Source: Planctomycetota bacterium
GTDB lineage: Bacteria; Planctomycetota; Phycisphaerae; UBA1845
Length of the DNA: 44,878 nt
Assembly: GCA_030616775.1 (NCBI GenBank)
Contig: JAUWWQ010000035.1
Coordinates: forward strand, 1 to 44,878
Direction: 5' to 3'
The first letter of the stretch is position 1, and the number at the start of each line of letters is the position of its first letter. Below are positions 1 to 9,676 of this stretch, piece by piece. A model generated the notes under the pieces. The model searched no databases, was not told where the DNA came from, and was given only the letters and a program-made list of their open reading frames with translations. A program made the translations under genes and the position numbers.

Positions 1-1
1 G

Positions 2-94
2 CTCGCCGATGAGGTCATCGCCTCCCTCGATCAGATCAGCACAGACCAGCAGATGTTGCGCTCGTTCTTCCACCATGCCGGACTCAGACTATGA
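2..94 (+). CDS. C-terminal tail of an unidentified protein entering from the left edge
   Basis: The frame is open from base 2 and ends with TGA at 92-94, giving about 30 residues ending in RSFFHHAGLRL. Codon choice is plausible for a GC-rich genome. The piece is too short to assign to a family, so this may be the end of a real gene or chance. The sequence after the stop turns AT-rich, as expected for an intergenic region. Confidence 0.3.
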   Translation, partial: LADEVIASLDQISTDQQMLRSFFHHAGLRL

Positions 95-304
95 AGTGTT
101 TATTTATCTACTCAAAGATCAATAGGATTGCGACAGGTTCTAACTCCTCGTGAGGCGGGAGGAGAAAAGGTGTCAGGATGAATTTCTAGACACAGAGCTA
201 GTCGCGTTTTTTCGTTTTTCTCGCTCAGGGTTTCGTGGGACGTTTCCCTGCCCTTGGTTCGCCCGATTGGACCTCGGAAAGGACTTCGACGGCCTCATCG
301 GTGA
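95..304. other. Intergenic stretch without a recognisable gene
   Basis: No convincing reading frame is seen here. It is more AT-rich than the neighbouring genes at its left end. Together with the decayed frames at 305-635 and the blank 636-708, it makes a 600-bp zone without an intact gene. No terminator or attachment site could be defined. Confidence 0.4.
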
Positions 305-635
305 CTATGGCGCGGAACCCAGGGCGAAGAGGCTGATTCGTTTGGTGCCGATGGTGTTTGTGACGAACAGGAAGTAGGCGGGCTGAAAGTTGGCGGGGAC
401 TAAGGAACCCAGGCGGTCCGGCAACTTTGAGGTGATGGCCACGCCGACGGGCATGGGTGTACTGCCGGGCTGATCCTCGCGGCCGCCGCCGGACACCAGC
501 CGAGTTCTCTTGCCGTTTAGATCCAACTCCGCAAGCCCGATCGAGCACATGATCATCTACGAAAAACACGGACGCTGCCCTCTTCGTGACGGTGATGGGG
601 CCCTTTCTACTACGGCAAGACGGCGGGGCAGCCAA
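305..635 (-). pseudogene. Frameshifted remnant of an unidentified protein
   Basis: Two overlapping minus-strand frames each look coding over part of their length. The upstream part reads ITVTKRAASVFFVDDHVLD in one frame. The downstream part (from about base 545 to the stop at 305) reads GLAELDLNGKRTRLVSGGG in another and continues to FVTNTIGTKRISLFALGSAP. Joined by one frameshift near 545 they give a single plausible protein tail with GC-rich third codon positions. The downstream frame has a TAG directly before its first ATG, so it is not a good independent gene. The family is not recognised. A sequencing error is the alternative to true decay. Confidence 0.33.
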
Positions 636-708
636 TAACGTCGAGCTTAGCCCGACGTGCCCTGCTCGACAGAATAAGATTAGTCGCTATTAGACTGTTG
701 CATCGCGC

Positions 709-1779
709 TTATTCCTGAAGATGGACACCTAAACCGGATTGCTCAGTGGGACGCATGAACCCGTCTTCCAGAATAAAGCCGCCCTCAACGACATCCCGCC
801 CCAGATCGAAGCTCCCATCAAGATCCAGATAGCGCGTCGCCGGACACGAAAGTGCTGCGTGAAGGGCGGCAGCAATGCTAATCCGGCTCTCGTCCATACA
901 GCCCCACATGAGCTCCACATCAGCGAGCTCGGCCACCGTCGCAATGCGTAGGGCAGAGTGGATACCACCACACTTCATCAGTTTGATGTTGAAGACGCCG
1001 CAGGCCTTTGGAGGTGAGACAAGCGATAAAGCGTCGCGGTCGGTAAGGAGACTCTCATCCGCAACCAACAACCGTCTCACCTTCTCCGGCAGGTTTCTCA
1101 TGCCCTGCACATCTTCCGCCTTCATTGGCTGCTCGAGAAGTTCTATATCCACATGCTGAGTCGCCTCGACAAATTCGGATACCTCTTGTCGAGAGTAACC
1201 CTGATTAGGATCGACCCGAATCCTTATTTCTTTCCCAACCTTCTCCCGCAGCTTATGCAACCGTTCTAAGTCCTCCTCCAAAGACTGGCCTAGTTTCACC
1301 TTGAGAATTCTGAATCCCCGGCCAAGGTACTCTTCCGCTTCCGCTAGAGTCTCAGGTAGTGACTTGATGCCGATGGTGATGGACGTCGGCAGTGTCTGGT
1401 GCACTCGACCCAGCATGTCCACAAGAGAAACACCTAATCCTTGGGCCGACAAATCGTGAAGGGCCATGTCTACCGCGGCGCCCGCTGCAGGTGTCGCCGC
1501 ATTCCGCCTGCGATTCTCACGACAGAGGGCGGGCAGTTCCCGAATATCTTTGCCAATCAGCCAGTCGAGTTGCCCGTCAATCAGGCAGCGTTTACAGGTC
1601 TGGAATGTCTCTCCGGTGACATCAGCTACCGGAGCCGCCGCGCCCACACCGATCATGCCGCGGTCAGTTTGGATTTTCACAATAACGTTCTGAACCGAGT
1701 CGAACGTCTTATAGGCGATCGTATAAGGACGGGTAAGCTCGAATGATTCGACCCAAGCGTCAGTTGACGTAACCTTCAT
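709..1779 (-). CDS. dgcA: Enolase-superfamily epimerase, N-acetyl-D-glutamate racemase (DgcA-like) or dipeptide epimerase
   Basis: This 356-residue protein has the full mandelate racemase/muconate lactonising enzyme layout. An N-terminal capping domain is followed by a barrel with the acid-base KVK at 160-162, metal ligands D190 (in RVDPNQG), E216 (in LLEQP) and D241 (in ADES), the second catalytic lysine K266 (NIKLMKCGG), and CMDES and LDLDG motifs near 294-322. These are the marks of the L-Ala-D/L-Glu epimerase group. Its ATG overlaps the stop of the upstream DUF1611 gene (ATGA, 1776-1779), so the two are translationally coupled. In the described DgcN-DgcA route, a DUF1611 protein N-acetylates D-glutamate and an epimerase of this type racemises N-acetyl-D-glutamate. 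The context therefore favours DgcA; muropeptide dipeptide epimerase remains possible from sequence alone. Confidence 0.82.
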   Translation of the reverse strand: MKVTSTDAWVESFELTRPYTIAYKTFDSVQNVIVKIQTDRGMIGVGAAAPVADVTGETFQTCKRCLIDGQLDWLIGKDIRELPALCRENRRRNAATPAAGAAVDMALHDLSAQGLGVSLVDMLGRVHQTLPTSITIGIKSLPETLAEAEEYLGRGFRILKVKLGQSLEEDLERLHKLREKVGKEIRIRVDPNQGYSRQEVSEFVEATQHVDIELLEQPMKAEDVQGMRNLPEKVRRLLVADESLLTDRDALSLVSPPKACGVFNIKLMKCGGIHSALRIATVAELADVELMWGCMDESRISIAAALHAALSCPATRYLDLDGSFDLGRDVVEGGFILEDGFMRPTEQSGLGVHLQE

Positions 1780-2840
1780 GCGGCAGTCTCCTCATCGATA
1801 TACTGTTTGATCACCGGGATCAAAGCTTCCACGCCCTCCTTCAATGGGATCACCACCGGCAGGCCGAGAGTCTTGCAAAGACGGTCGCGCTCCGCGCGAA
1901 GCTCATTCGGTGCCAGGCCGTCGTCATTAAGCGTAAGAGCCAAAGTTCGGGCCCCAAGCAATCGGATCAATTCGATATCCTCAGATACGGGAGGAATTCT
2001 ACAGTCCAGGTTCTCAAAACCCGAGAAACAGCGGCGCCCCGGCGCGTGTTGCAGCACAACGCCGTGGGCTCCGCCGGAGAGGATGAATTCCGAGCCGCAC
2101 GGTCCCGAGGGGCTCCGCAGCGCAGATTGGCCTTCCAGAAATATCACATCCGGCGAGCACTCCCGATTGGCTGATACGATCGCATGCTCGAGTTCGCCGC
2201 CCACAAAATCGTTGGGAATCGCATCGAAGATAAACCCGTGCGGCATTCCCTGCATCCAACCGGTCTGCCCGGTGTAGATCATCTCAGCCTTAATGCCAAG
2301 GCTAAGGCACGCTTCCCTCAAAAGCTGCATGGTTGTGCGCTTGCCCACCGCACAATCAGTGCCCAATACGGCGATGCGCGGCGCTTCAACCGATAGAATC
2401 TCTCCCGTCCAGAAGTGCAGTGGTTTGCGAGGTTTGCGCACGTCAACGATGGATACACCAGCTTGATCCGCCAGCGCCGCAAGCGCGGGATCGTCACTCA
2501 GAAACTCATGCAGCCCGTTGACGATCGACAAGCCCGCCTTGACGGCATCTTCCAGAATAACGCGAAGCACCGGTGGGATCACTCCGCCGTGCGTGGCGCA
2601 GCCGATGATGCAAAACTCGGGCTTCCTCTCGATCGTAGCGAACATATCTGCCAGAGAAGCGAAAACCGGAATACCCCGAGATCGGCCGTCAAGGACTTCA
2701 CCGGCATCACGGCCGGCGTGTCGAGCATCGATCACCGCCACAACCTTGAAACGCTCGGAACCGCGGATCAGCCCGTGGGCGGTTTTCCCATAAATGTCGG
2801 CCAGATGACCGTCTGTCACGACGACGGCAGTGCCGTCCAT
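1776..2840 (-). CDS. dgcN: DUF1611 family protein, D-glutamate N-acetyltransferase DgcN-like
   Basis: This 354-residue protein has the DUF1611 two-domain form. An N-terminal Rossmann-like half (to about residue 150) is followed by a P-loop half with GTDCAVGKRTT (160-170) and a Walker-B-like DVIFLEGQ (231-238). Family members lie beside enolase-superfamily epimerases, and the characterised one (DgcN) acetylates D-glutamate before racemisation by DgcA. Here the epimerase follows with a 4-base overlap. The start is supported by a GGAGG (2847-2851 on the plus strand) six bases before the ATG. The likely role is cytoplasmic salvage of D-glutamate, for example from peptidoglycan turnover. The function is inferred from family and pairing. 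Confidence 0.8.
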   Translation of the reverse strand: MDGTAVVVTDGHLADIYGKTAHGLIRGSERFKVVAVIDARHAGRDAGEVLDGRSRGIPVFASLADMFATIERKPEFCIIGCATHGGVIPPVLRVILEDAVKAGLSIVNGLHEFLSDDPALAALADQAGVSIVDVRKPRKPLHFWTGEILSVEAPRIAVLGTDCAVGKRTTMQLLREACLSLGIKAEMIYTGQTGWMQGMPHGFIFDAIPNDFVGGELEHAIVSANRECSPDVIFLEGQSALRSPSGPCGSEFILSGGAHGVVLQHAPGRRCFSGFENLDCRIPPVSEDIELIRLLGARTLALTLNDDGLAPNELRAERDRLCKTLGLPVVIPLKEGVEALIPVIKQYIDEETAA

Positions 2841-3332
2841 ACCAGGCCTCCGTTAGCTATGCTCGTGGGCAGAGTTGCATTCCTCCAGGTCAGTCCGGAG
2901 GGTACCTGCCACATGCCAACCTACCACTCGCCGCTCTGACGCTCCATACCCCGATCCTTGCCCTCGGATTTGTCCTCACGGGTGATCGACAAGCTGTCGG
3001 CAATGCTGAGGAATCGATCAGGCCCAAGGGTGTCAGCAATTGGACGATAGCCCACGTGGGCGACCGCGTGGCTCGTGACATAGCAGGTTCGATCGGCCTT
3101 TGAGGGCCGTTCAAACGTGTGTCGAACCCGTGTTTTTTAGAGAAACCAAGCCCATCTTGGCCGGGGGATGTATGTGCTGACCCCTGGCCATATTTTATTG
3201 AGCGTAACGCCAGACGGGTATCGCACCGATAACGTGGGCCGTTGCTCTGCCATTCTGGCAGCGGCAGCGACGATGTGGCATTTCACGGGCAGAATCGTTG
3301 TGTAACCTATTGTCATTACGGTGGTTACGCTT
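2841..3332. other. Intergenic region between the divergent dgcN-like and clpB genes
   Basis: No intact gene is seen. One plus-strand frame (about 2892-3102) stays open with a hydrophobic LAALTLHTPILALGFVL stretch but has no start or ribosome site, so it is not called. The region must hold the promoters of both divergent genes. A GTAACC...GGTTAC inverted repeat at about 3302-3328 lies just upstream of the candidate clpB promoter. Confidence 0.4.
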
Positions 3333-3360
3333 TTGACGCTCCTGGTACACAGTGTGCTAT
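3333..3360 (+). promoter_or_regulatory. Candidate clpB promoter
   Basis: TTGACG (3333-3338) is followed after 16 bases by TGCTAT (3355-3360). The -35 is good and the -10 is weak. No CIRCE operator (TTAGCACTC-N9-GAGTGCTAA) and no clear sigma-32 box was found, so the mode of heat control cannot be read from the sequence. Confidence 0.3.
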
Positions 3361-3374
3361 CCGGTGTCTCGGCA

Positions 3375-3396
3375 GGCGGGATTATGCGATCCCGCC
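3375..3396 (+). promoter_or_regulatory. Perfect hairpin in the clpB 5' leader
   Basis: GGCGGGAT and ATCCCGCC form an 8-bp perfect stem around the 6-base loop TATGCG. It ends four bases before the AAGGGG ribosome site (3400-3405) of clpB, whose ATG is at 3413. The position would allow it to affect ribosome access. No function is shown. Confidence 0.5.
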
Positions 3397-3412
3397 GTGA
3401 AGGGGTACACAC

Positions 3413-6052
<2,640 letters not shown>

Positions 6053-6120
6053 CTACGCATGTTGGATTGACCTGCCGGTCCCGGCGTAGCGTCACCCCTC
6101 GAGGATGACACAATTGCCCC

Positions 6121-6145
6121 GAGCCGCGGGCTTCAGCCCGCGCGG
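6121..6145 (+). repeat. Dispersed palindromic repeat, copy 1
   Basis: GAGCCGCGGGCTTCAGCCCG followed by CGCGG forms a GCGGGC-TTCA-GCCCGC hairpin. It lies between clpB and the convergent gene ending at 6257. Close relatives are at 19688-19712, 22650-22674 and 32561-32583, all intergenic. It could act as a transcript end; it has no T-tract. Confidence 0.7.
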
Positions 6146-6256
6146 CGTGTGAAGTAGCCAACAACTCCGCATCGACGTTGAGCATGGGAAGATCCGGCTT
6201 CTAGCTGCGCAGAGACCGAGGGCGCCATGTCCTATCTTCCCCGAGGATGCCCAATG

Positions 6257-7204
6257 TCAATCAACACACAGTGATCCAACAATCCGAGTCAGCAATCCGT
6301 GACTCAGTAGCGTGAAACTGTCGGCGGGCATTATGGCGACTACGCAAAAGGACCGATTATCCTTTATGGTCGTCACTCGATAGCGGACCACACCCACGCC
6401 TATTTCCACGCCGTAGGATATCCGCAGAGCCCCAGGATCTCCATTGGATAACGTGATTGACTCTCTGCTAAGAAGCTTGTATCCTTTCAGGACGCTCGTT
6501 ATATCAGCATACAGCGACAGCGATTCTACTTTCACGTGTTGCTGGTCGCCCACGTTAGTTCCCACCAAGACAACTTCAGGTCCGAGGTTCTTGAATATCC
6601 AACCGGCATCGAACAGCTCCAACTCCTGATCGCCGGGCGTAGGGTCCGTTACGGGATCGCCTCCGGTCGGAAGATCGAACCCATACCCGAATCTCGCATT
6701 GTAGTACCGAACATTACACTTCGCCTGTGACTTACCCGCTCTGTCTTTCTGCCATTGCGCTGCTATGTATCTTTTTTCATCTTCCTCGCACTGAAGATGG
6801 TACTCGATGAACTCAAAGCGAAATCTGGGACTCAGTCTGTTCTTAAAGTCGGTCAGACTACTCCTGTCACCAGCGTCTGCTTGGCCGATTACATCCAAAT
6901 AGATCATCGCCCGCGCGCACTGTGTACGAATCTTTTCGATTGTCGATAGCTCTCCCTCATCACGAATGAACGGCCAGTCGGGCCTGTCCTCGGCTCTCGG
7001 GCGTGGGTCTACGCTCTCCTTTATGCTATAATGTGGAGCCTTGGTGTTTTCCTGTACGGTGCGACAATTGCCGATGGAGGGGTCGGCAATATCGGGCTGA
7101 GTATTGCGTTTAGACGCCCCATCGAGCATTACTGCCGGAGTTAGTATTGCCGGGACTGAACAAACACCAACCACTACCGCGACGAGTTGACGTAAGCCTG
7201 TCAT
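6257..7204 (-). CDS. Exported protein of unknown function, partner of the upstream protease
   Basis: This 315-residue protein begins MTGLRQLVAVVVGVCSVPAIL, a typical signal peptide, so it is predicted to be exported. The rest shows no motif that I can name. It has several Cys residues (about 48, 94, 138, 162, 300 and 313) and a middle part rich in charged residues. Its start codon overlaps the stop of the trypsin-like protease gene (ATGA, 7201-7204), so the two are made together. A role as substrate, regulator or partner of the protease is an inference from coupling only. Confidence 0.75.
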   Translation of the reverse strand: MTGLRQLVAVVVGVCSVPAILTPAVMLDGASKRNTQPDIADPSIGNCRTVQENTKAPHYSIKESVDPRPRAEDRPDWPFIRDEGELSTIEKIRTQCARAMIYLDVIGQADAGDRSSLTDFKNRLSPRFRFEFIEYHLQCEEDEKRYIAAQWQKDRAGKSQAKCNVRYYNARFGYGFDLPTGGDPVTDPTPGDQELELFDAGWIFKNLGPEVVLVGTNVGDQQHVKVESLSLYADITSVLKGYKLLSRESITLSNGDPGALRISYGVEIGVGVVRYRVTTIKDNRSFCVVAIMPADSFTLLSHGLLTRIVGSLCVD

Positions 7205-8397
7205 CTGGGTGCCTCCTGATGCTGCTGCTTCCCGGCAGCGTGCTGCGTTATGAGTTCCCTCCGAACATGGTGGTCGTCCTGCCGCAAATCATTCACTTCT
7301 CTTTCGATGTCGGCAATCTTTGTTTGCATGACCTCGACGAATCGGTCCATTCTCTCAATTGACTGTCTCTGGAGCTTCGCACGCATCCGTGCAAGCTTCA
7401 GGAAGGTCAGCGAGACGATGCCTATGCAGATGATGGCGGCTACGGGCCAGCCGCCGACCGCCTCGGCTGTCTCGTTTATGAAAGCCTGGAACTCCGATTC
7501 CGGCTCCGGCTCCGGTTCCGGGTCGGGGCCTAAGTCATACTCCATGTCAACCGGCGGCAGAACATCTCCCCTGACCATACCGAGAAGCCCACGGAGCACG
7601 TCAATGCGGACGGCGAACCCATTCTGGCCCAACTCGTCGTGTGTCTCGGCTGAGACGACTGCAATAACCTCGCCGCTTCCGTTGAGGATCGGGCTTCCAC
7701 TCATGCCGTGCGTCACCGGGATGTCGTGCTGAATCAGGAGAGTATTGACCGGGGAAGCGTCCTGCGACGTGTTAAACGGGCGAAGGGACGTGATGCGTCC
7801 GGTCAGGCATGTTGCACGCGGTCGTAGACCGCCGTGAAGCAGTTGCTCGAAGTCGATCGCACGTGCCACGTCTCCGGGGAAGCCGTACAGGCGTACCTCG
7901 TCCAACACGGCGAGGCCGTGCAGCGTGGCGTCGGAAGCGAGTGCCAGGAACGACGGCAGCGGCTCGGAAACCTCGATCACGCCAACGTCGGGGCCCAGGG
8001 CTGGTTCTTCGTCATAGCCGGGGTGCAGCCACATCCGCGAGATGTAGCGTTCCATCCCCGTCTCGTTCTGTACGGCGTGTATAACACCGCCCTTGCGTAG
8101 TGCTTCGGCGGCTGGCTCGACGACGTGCGCGTTTGTGGCGAGCAGGTTGTCACTGATCGCAAAGGCACTTGCAATGAACAGCGGATCGTGGTCACTGTCG
8201 TATGCAACAATCTGCCAGCAAGCCGCGACAGGATTCGCATCGGTGGACGTGGCCGCTTCTAAACCGGATTTGGATGTTTCGTTACTCGACGACGCGAAGT
8301 CCGTGGGTTGACTCGCTGCGAATTCGGAGATCGGCGGCGTGGGCTCCGTCAAGAACGCACAGACAGCCAGGATGATTGTCAGCGGAGTTGCGTTCAC
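7201..8397 (-). CDS. Membrane-anchored trypsin-like serine protease with C-terminal coiled coil
   Basis: This 398-residue protein has an N-terminal signal sequence (MNATPLTIILAVCAFL). Its S1/S46-like protease domain contains the triad H91 (ATNAHVV), D137 (GPDVGVIEV) and S233 (HGMSGSP). An acidic DPEPEPEPESE linker near 291-302 leads to a single membrane segment at about 317-334 and then a charged coiled coil at about 340-390. The topology suggests a protease outside the membrane with a cytoplasmic coiled coil. It is first in a two-gene operon, with a 4-base overlap to the exported protein downstream. The target is unknown. The layout resembles envelope-stress proteases but there is no PDZ domain. 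Confidence 0.85.
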   Translation of the reverse strand: MNATPLTIILAVCAFLTEPTPPISEFAASQPTDFASSSNETSKSGLEAATSTDANPVAACWQIVAYDSDHDPLFIASAFAISDNLLATNAHVVEPAAEALRKGGVIHAVQNETGMERYISRMWLHPGYDEEPALGPDVGVIEVSEPLPSFLALASDATLHGLAVLDEVRLYGFPGDVARAIDFEQLLHGGLRPRATCLTGRITSLRPFNTSQDASPVNTLLIQHDIPVTHGMSGSPILNGSGEVIAVVSAETHDELGQNGFAVRIDVLRGLLGMVRGDVLPPVDMEYDLGPDPEPEPEPESEFQAFINETAEAVGGWPVAAIICIGIVSLTFLKLARMRAKLQRQSIERMDRFVEVMQTKIADIEREVNDLRQDDHHVRRELITQHAAGKQQHQEAPR

Positions 8398-8894
8398 TCT
8401 GCACCATTTCCGATGCGGACGGGCTGCCCATCCACTCCTTACGAACCAAAGCGAGTGTCCAAACCCTCCAAGGAGACTTTACAATACCTGTGGCCGGTCC
8501 TGACGCTGGGTTTACATGGGCGAACCGTCCGCCGTGCAGCCCGATAATGCCGAGTCACCGTACCGTTCGTGCGTCGTGAGCCGATGGGCTCAATCACTCC
8601 CACCCGATCGACCACTCGCAGCCGTCCGGGAACGATTCCCGGCATAGATCAAGGATTCAGCCGTGGGGATCGCCGATCTCGTCGAGGTGTCATGGGTTGT
8701 GTTGGCGTCGCCTTGATCCCATATGGTGCGGCCTATAACATTGCCCGTGGACTTACACCCAAGGTGGCCGGTGCAATCCGTGTCATGGTCCGGCGATTTC
8801 GGCGGGGCGCCGTTTCCTTGGGTGAGTGATGACTATTAGTCGTCACCAAGATCGAACCTTTAATGAACAGTCCACATGCTGCTCGCTCCCCGCA
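8398..8894. other. Intergenic region between the divergent protease and NusG-paralogue genes
   Basis: Short plus-strand frames here (for example one ending at 8829) lack ribosome sites and recognisable motifs and are not called. A hairpin GTGATGACT-ATT-AGTCGTCAC (about 8824-8844, one G-T pair) covers an ATG at 8826 that is in frame with the NusG-like gene. This is one reason to prefer the later ATG at 8895 as its start. Confidence 0.4.
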
Positions 8895-9422
8895 ATGACT
8901 GAAAACGACCTCGAGCTGTCACCGCTGGACGCCTACCAGGGTAGGTGGTGGGTCCTGCATACCAAACCTCGTAACGAGAAGGCCGTGGCCGCCGATCTTA
9001 CCAGACTGCAGATCAATCATTTTCTCCCACTTACAAAGCACAGAAGGACCTACGGCAGGCGAGTGCACGAGGTGGAGATCCCGCTGTTTCCGGGGTATGT
9101 CTTTTTGTGCGGAGAGGAGAATGACAGACTGGCGGCGTTGCGCACGAACCGCCTGGCCAACGTTCTGCACGTGGGGGACCAGGAGCGGCTTTGGGCCGAT
9201 CTGCGCCAGATCTACCGGGTGATAAAGAGCGGTGAGCCTGTGGATCTTTACCCGCGACTACGCGAAGGGTGCCGTTGCCGGGTCACTCGTGGTCCGCTCG
9301 CCGGGCTTGAGGGCGTAGTGCTCAGGCGGCGCGGGCCCTGGCGAGTATACGTCGGGGTGCAGTTCATTGGACAATCGGCCGAGCTTGAAATCGACTCTGC
9401 GCTTCTCGAGGTGATCGACTAG
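8895..9422 (+). CDS. NusG-family transcription antiterminator paralogue (RfaH/UpxY-like)
   Basis: From the ATG at 8895 the protein is 175 residues, the normal size for specialised NusG paralogues. The NGN domain begins WWVLHTKPRNEKAVAADL and includes IPLFPGYVFL. A KOW motif follows near the C-terminus (VTRGPLAGLEGVVLRR). Such proteins ride on RNA polymerase and usually promote read-through of long surface-polysaccharide operons. Here no such operon follows; the next gene is convergent, so its target must lie elsewhere. An in-frame upstream ATG (8826) would add 23 residues that are not NusG-like. Its last 28 bases are repeated at 9610-9637 behind a hairpin array. Confidence 0.85.
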   Translation: MTENDLELSPLDAYQGRWWVLHTKPRNEKAVAADLTRLQINHFLPLTKHRRTYGRRVHEVEIPLFPGYVFLCGEENDRLAALRTNRLANVLHVGDQERLWADLRQIYRVIKSGEPVDLYPRLREGCRCRVTRGPLAGLEGVVLRRRGPWRVYVGVQFIGQSAELEIDSALLEVID

Positions 9423-9637
9423 TGCTTTGTCGCCGCTCAATTGAGGGACGGAGCGTCTCGCTGGGCCGAGAATCCCTTCTCGGCCCATTCGTGCGAGAAA
9501 GGATTCTCGCACGAGCGTTGTTTCGCAAGTAATACGACTATACGCTGTGCCGAGAATCCTTTCTCGGCACCTGCCAGAGGACCGAGAAGGGATTCTCGGT
9601 CAAGCGATGCTCTGCGCTTCTCGAGGTGATCGACTAG
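9395..9637 (+). repeat. 28-bp direct repeats flanking a hairpin array
   Basis: The last 28 bases of the NusG-paralogue gene, including its TAG stop (9395-9422), recur exactly at 9610-9637. The 187 bases between them hold the hairpin array. An insertion that duplicated the gene end as it entered would give this structure. The preceding base differs between copies, which helps define the repeat edge. Confidence 0.85.
9463..9600. repeat. Array of four related hairpins in alternating orientation
   Basis: Four palindromes share the core GAGAATCC(C/T)TTCTC or its complement: 9463-9486 (forward, GGGC ends), 9489-9514 (reverse, GTGC ends), 9547-9570 (forward, GTGC ends) and 9581-9600 (reverse). Each folds into a stem of roughly 8 to 11 bp with a small loop. 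The stem tips differ (GGCC, TGC, TGCC, ACC), but both arms of each stem match, so compensatory change has kept the pairing. The alternating order recalls the REP/BIME arrays of enterobacteria. Confidence 0.85.
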
Positions 9638-9676
9638 CCGGCCGTCGCGGGCTTCGCCCAGGCCATCCGACCATCA

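Noticed and set aside
2890-3114. 74-codon minus-strand frame upstream of dgcN
   Set aside because: There is no ribosome site, family or coding bias, and it lies in a divergent promoter region.
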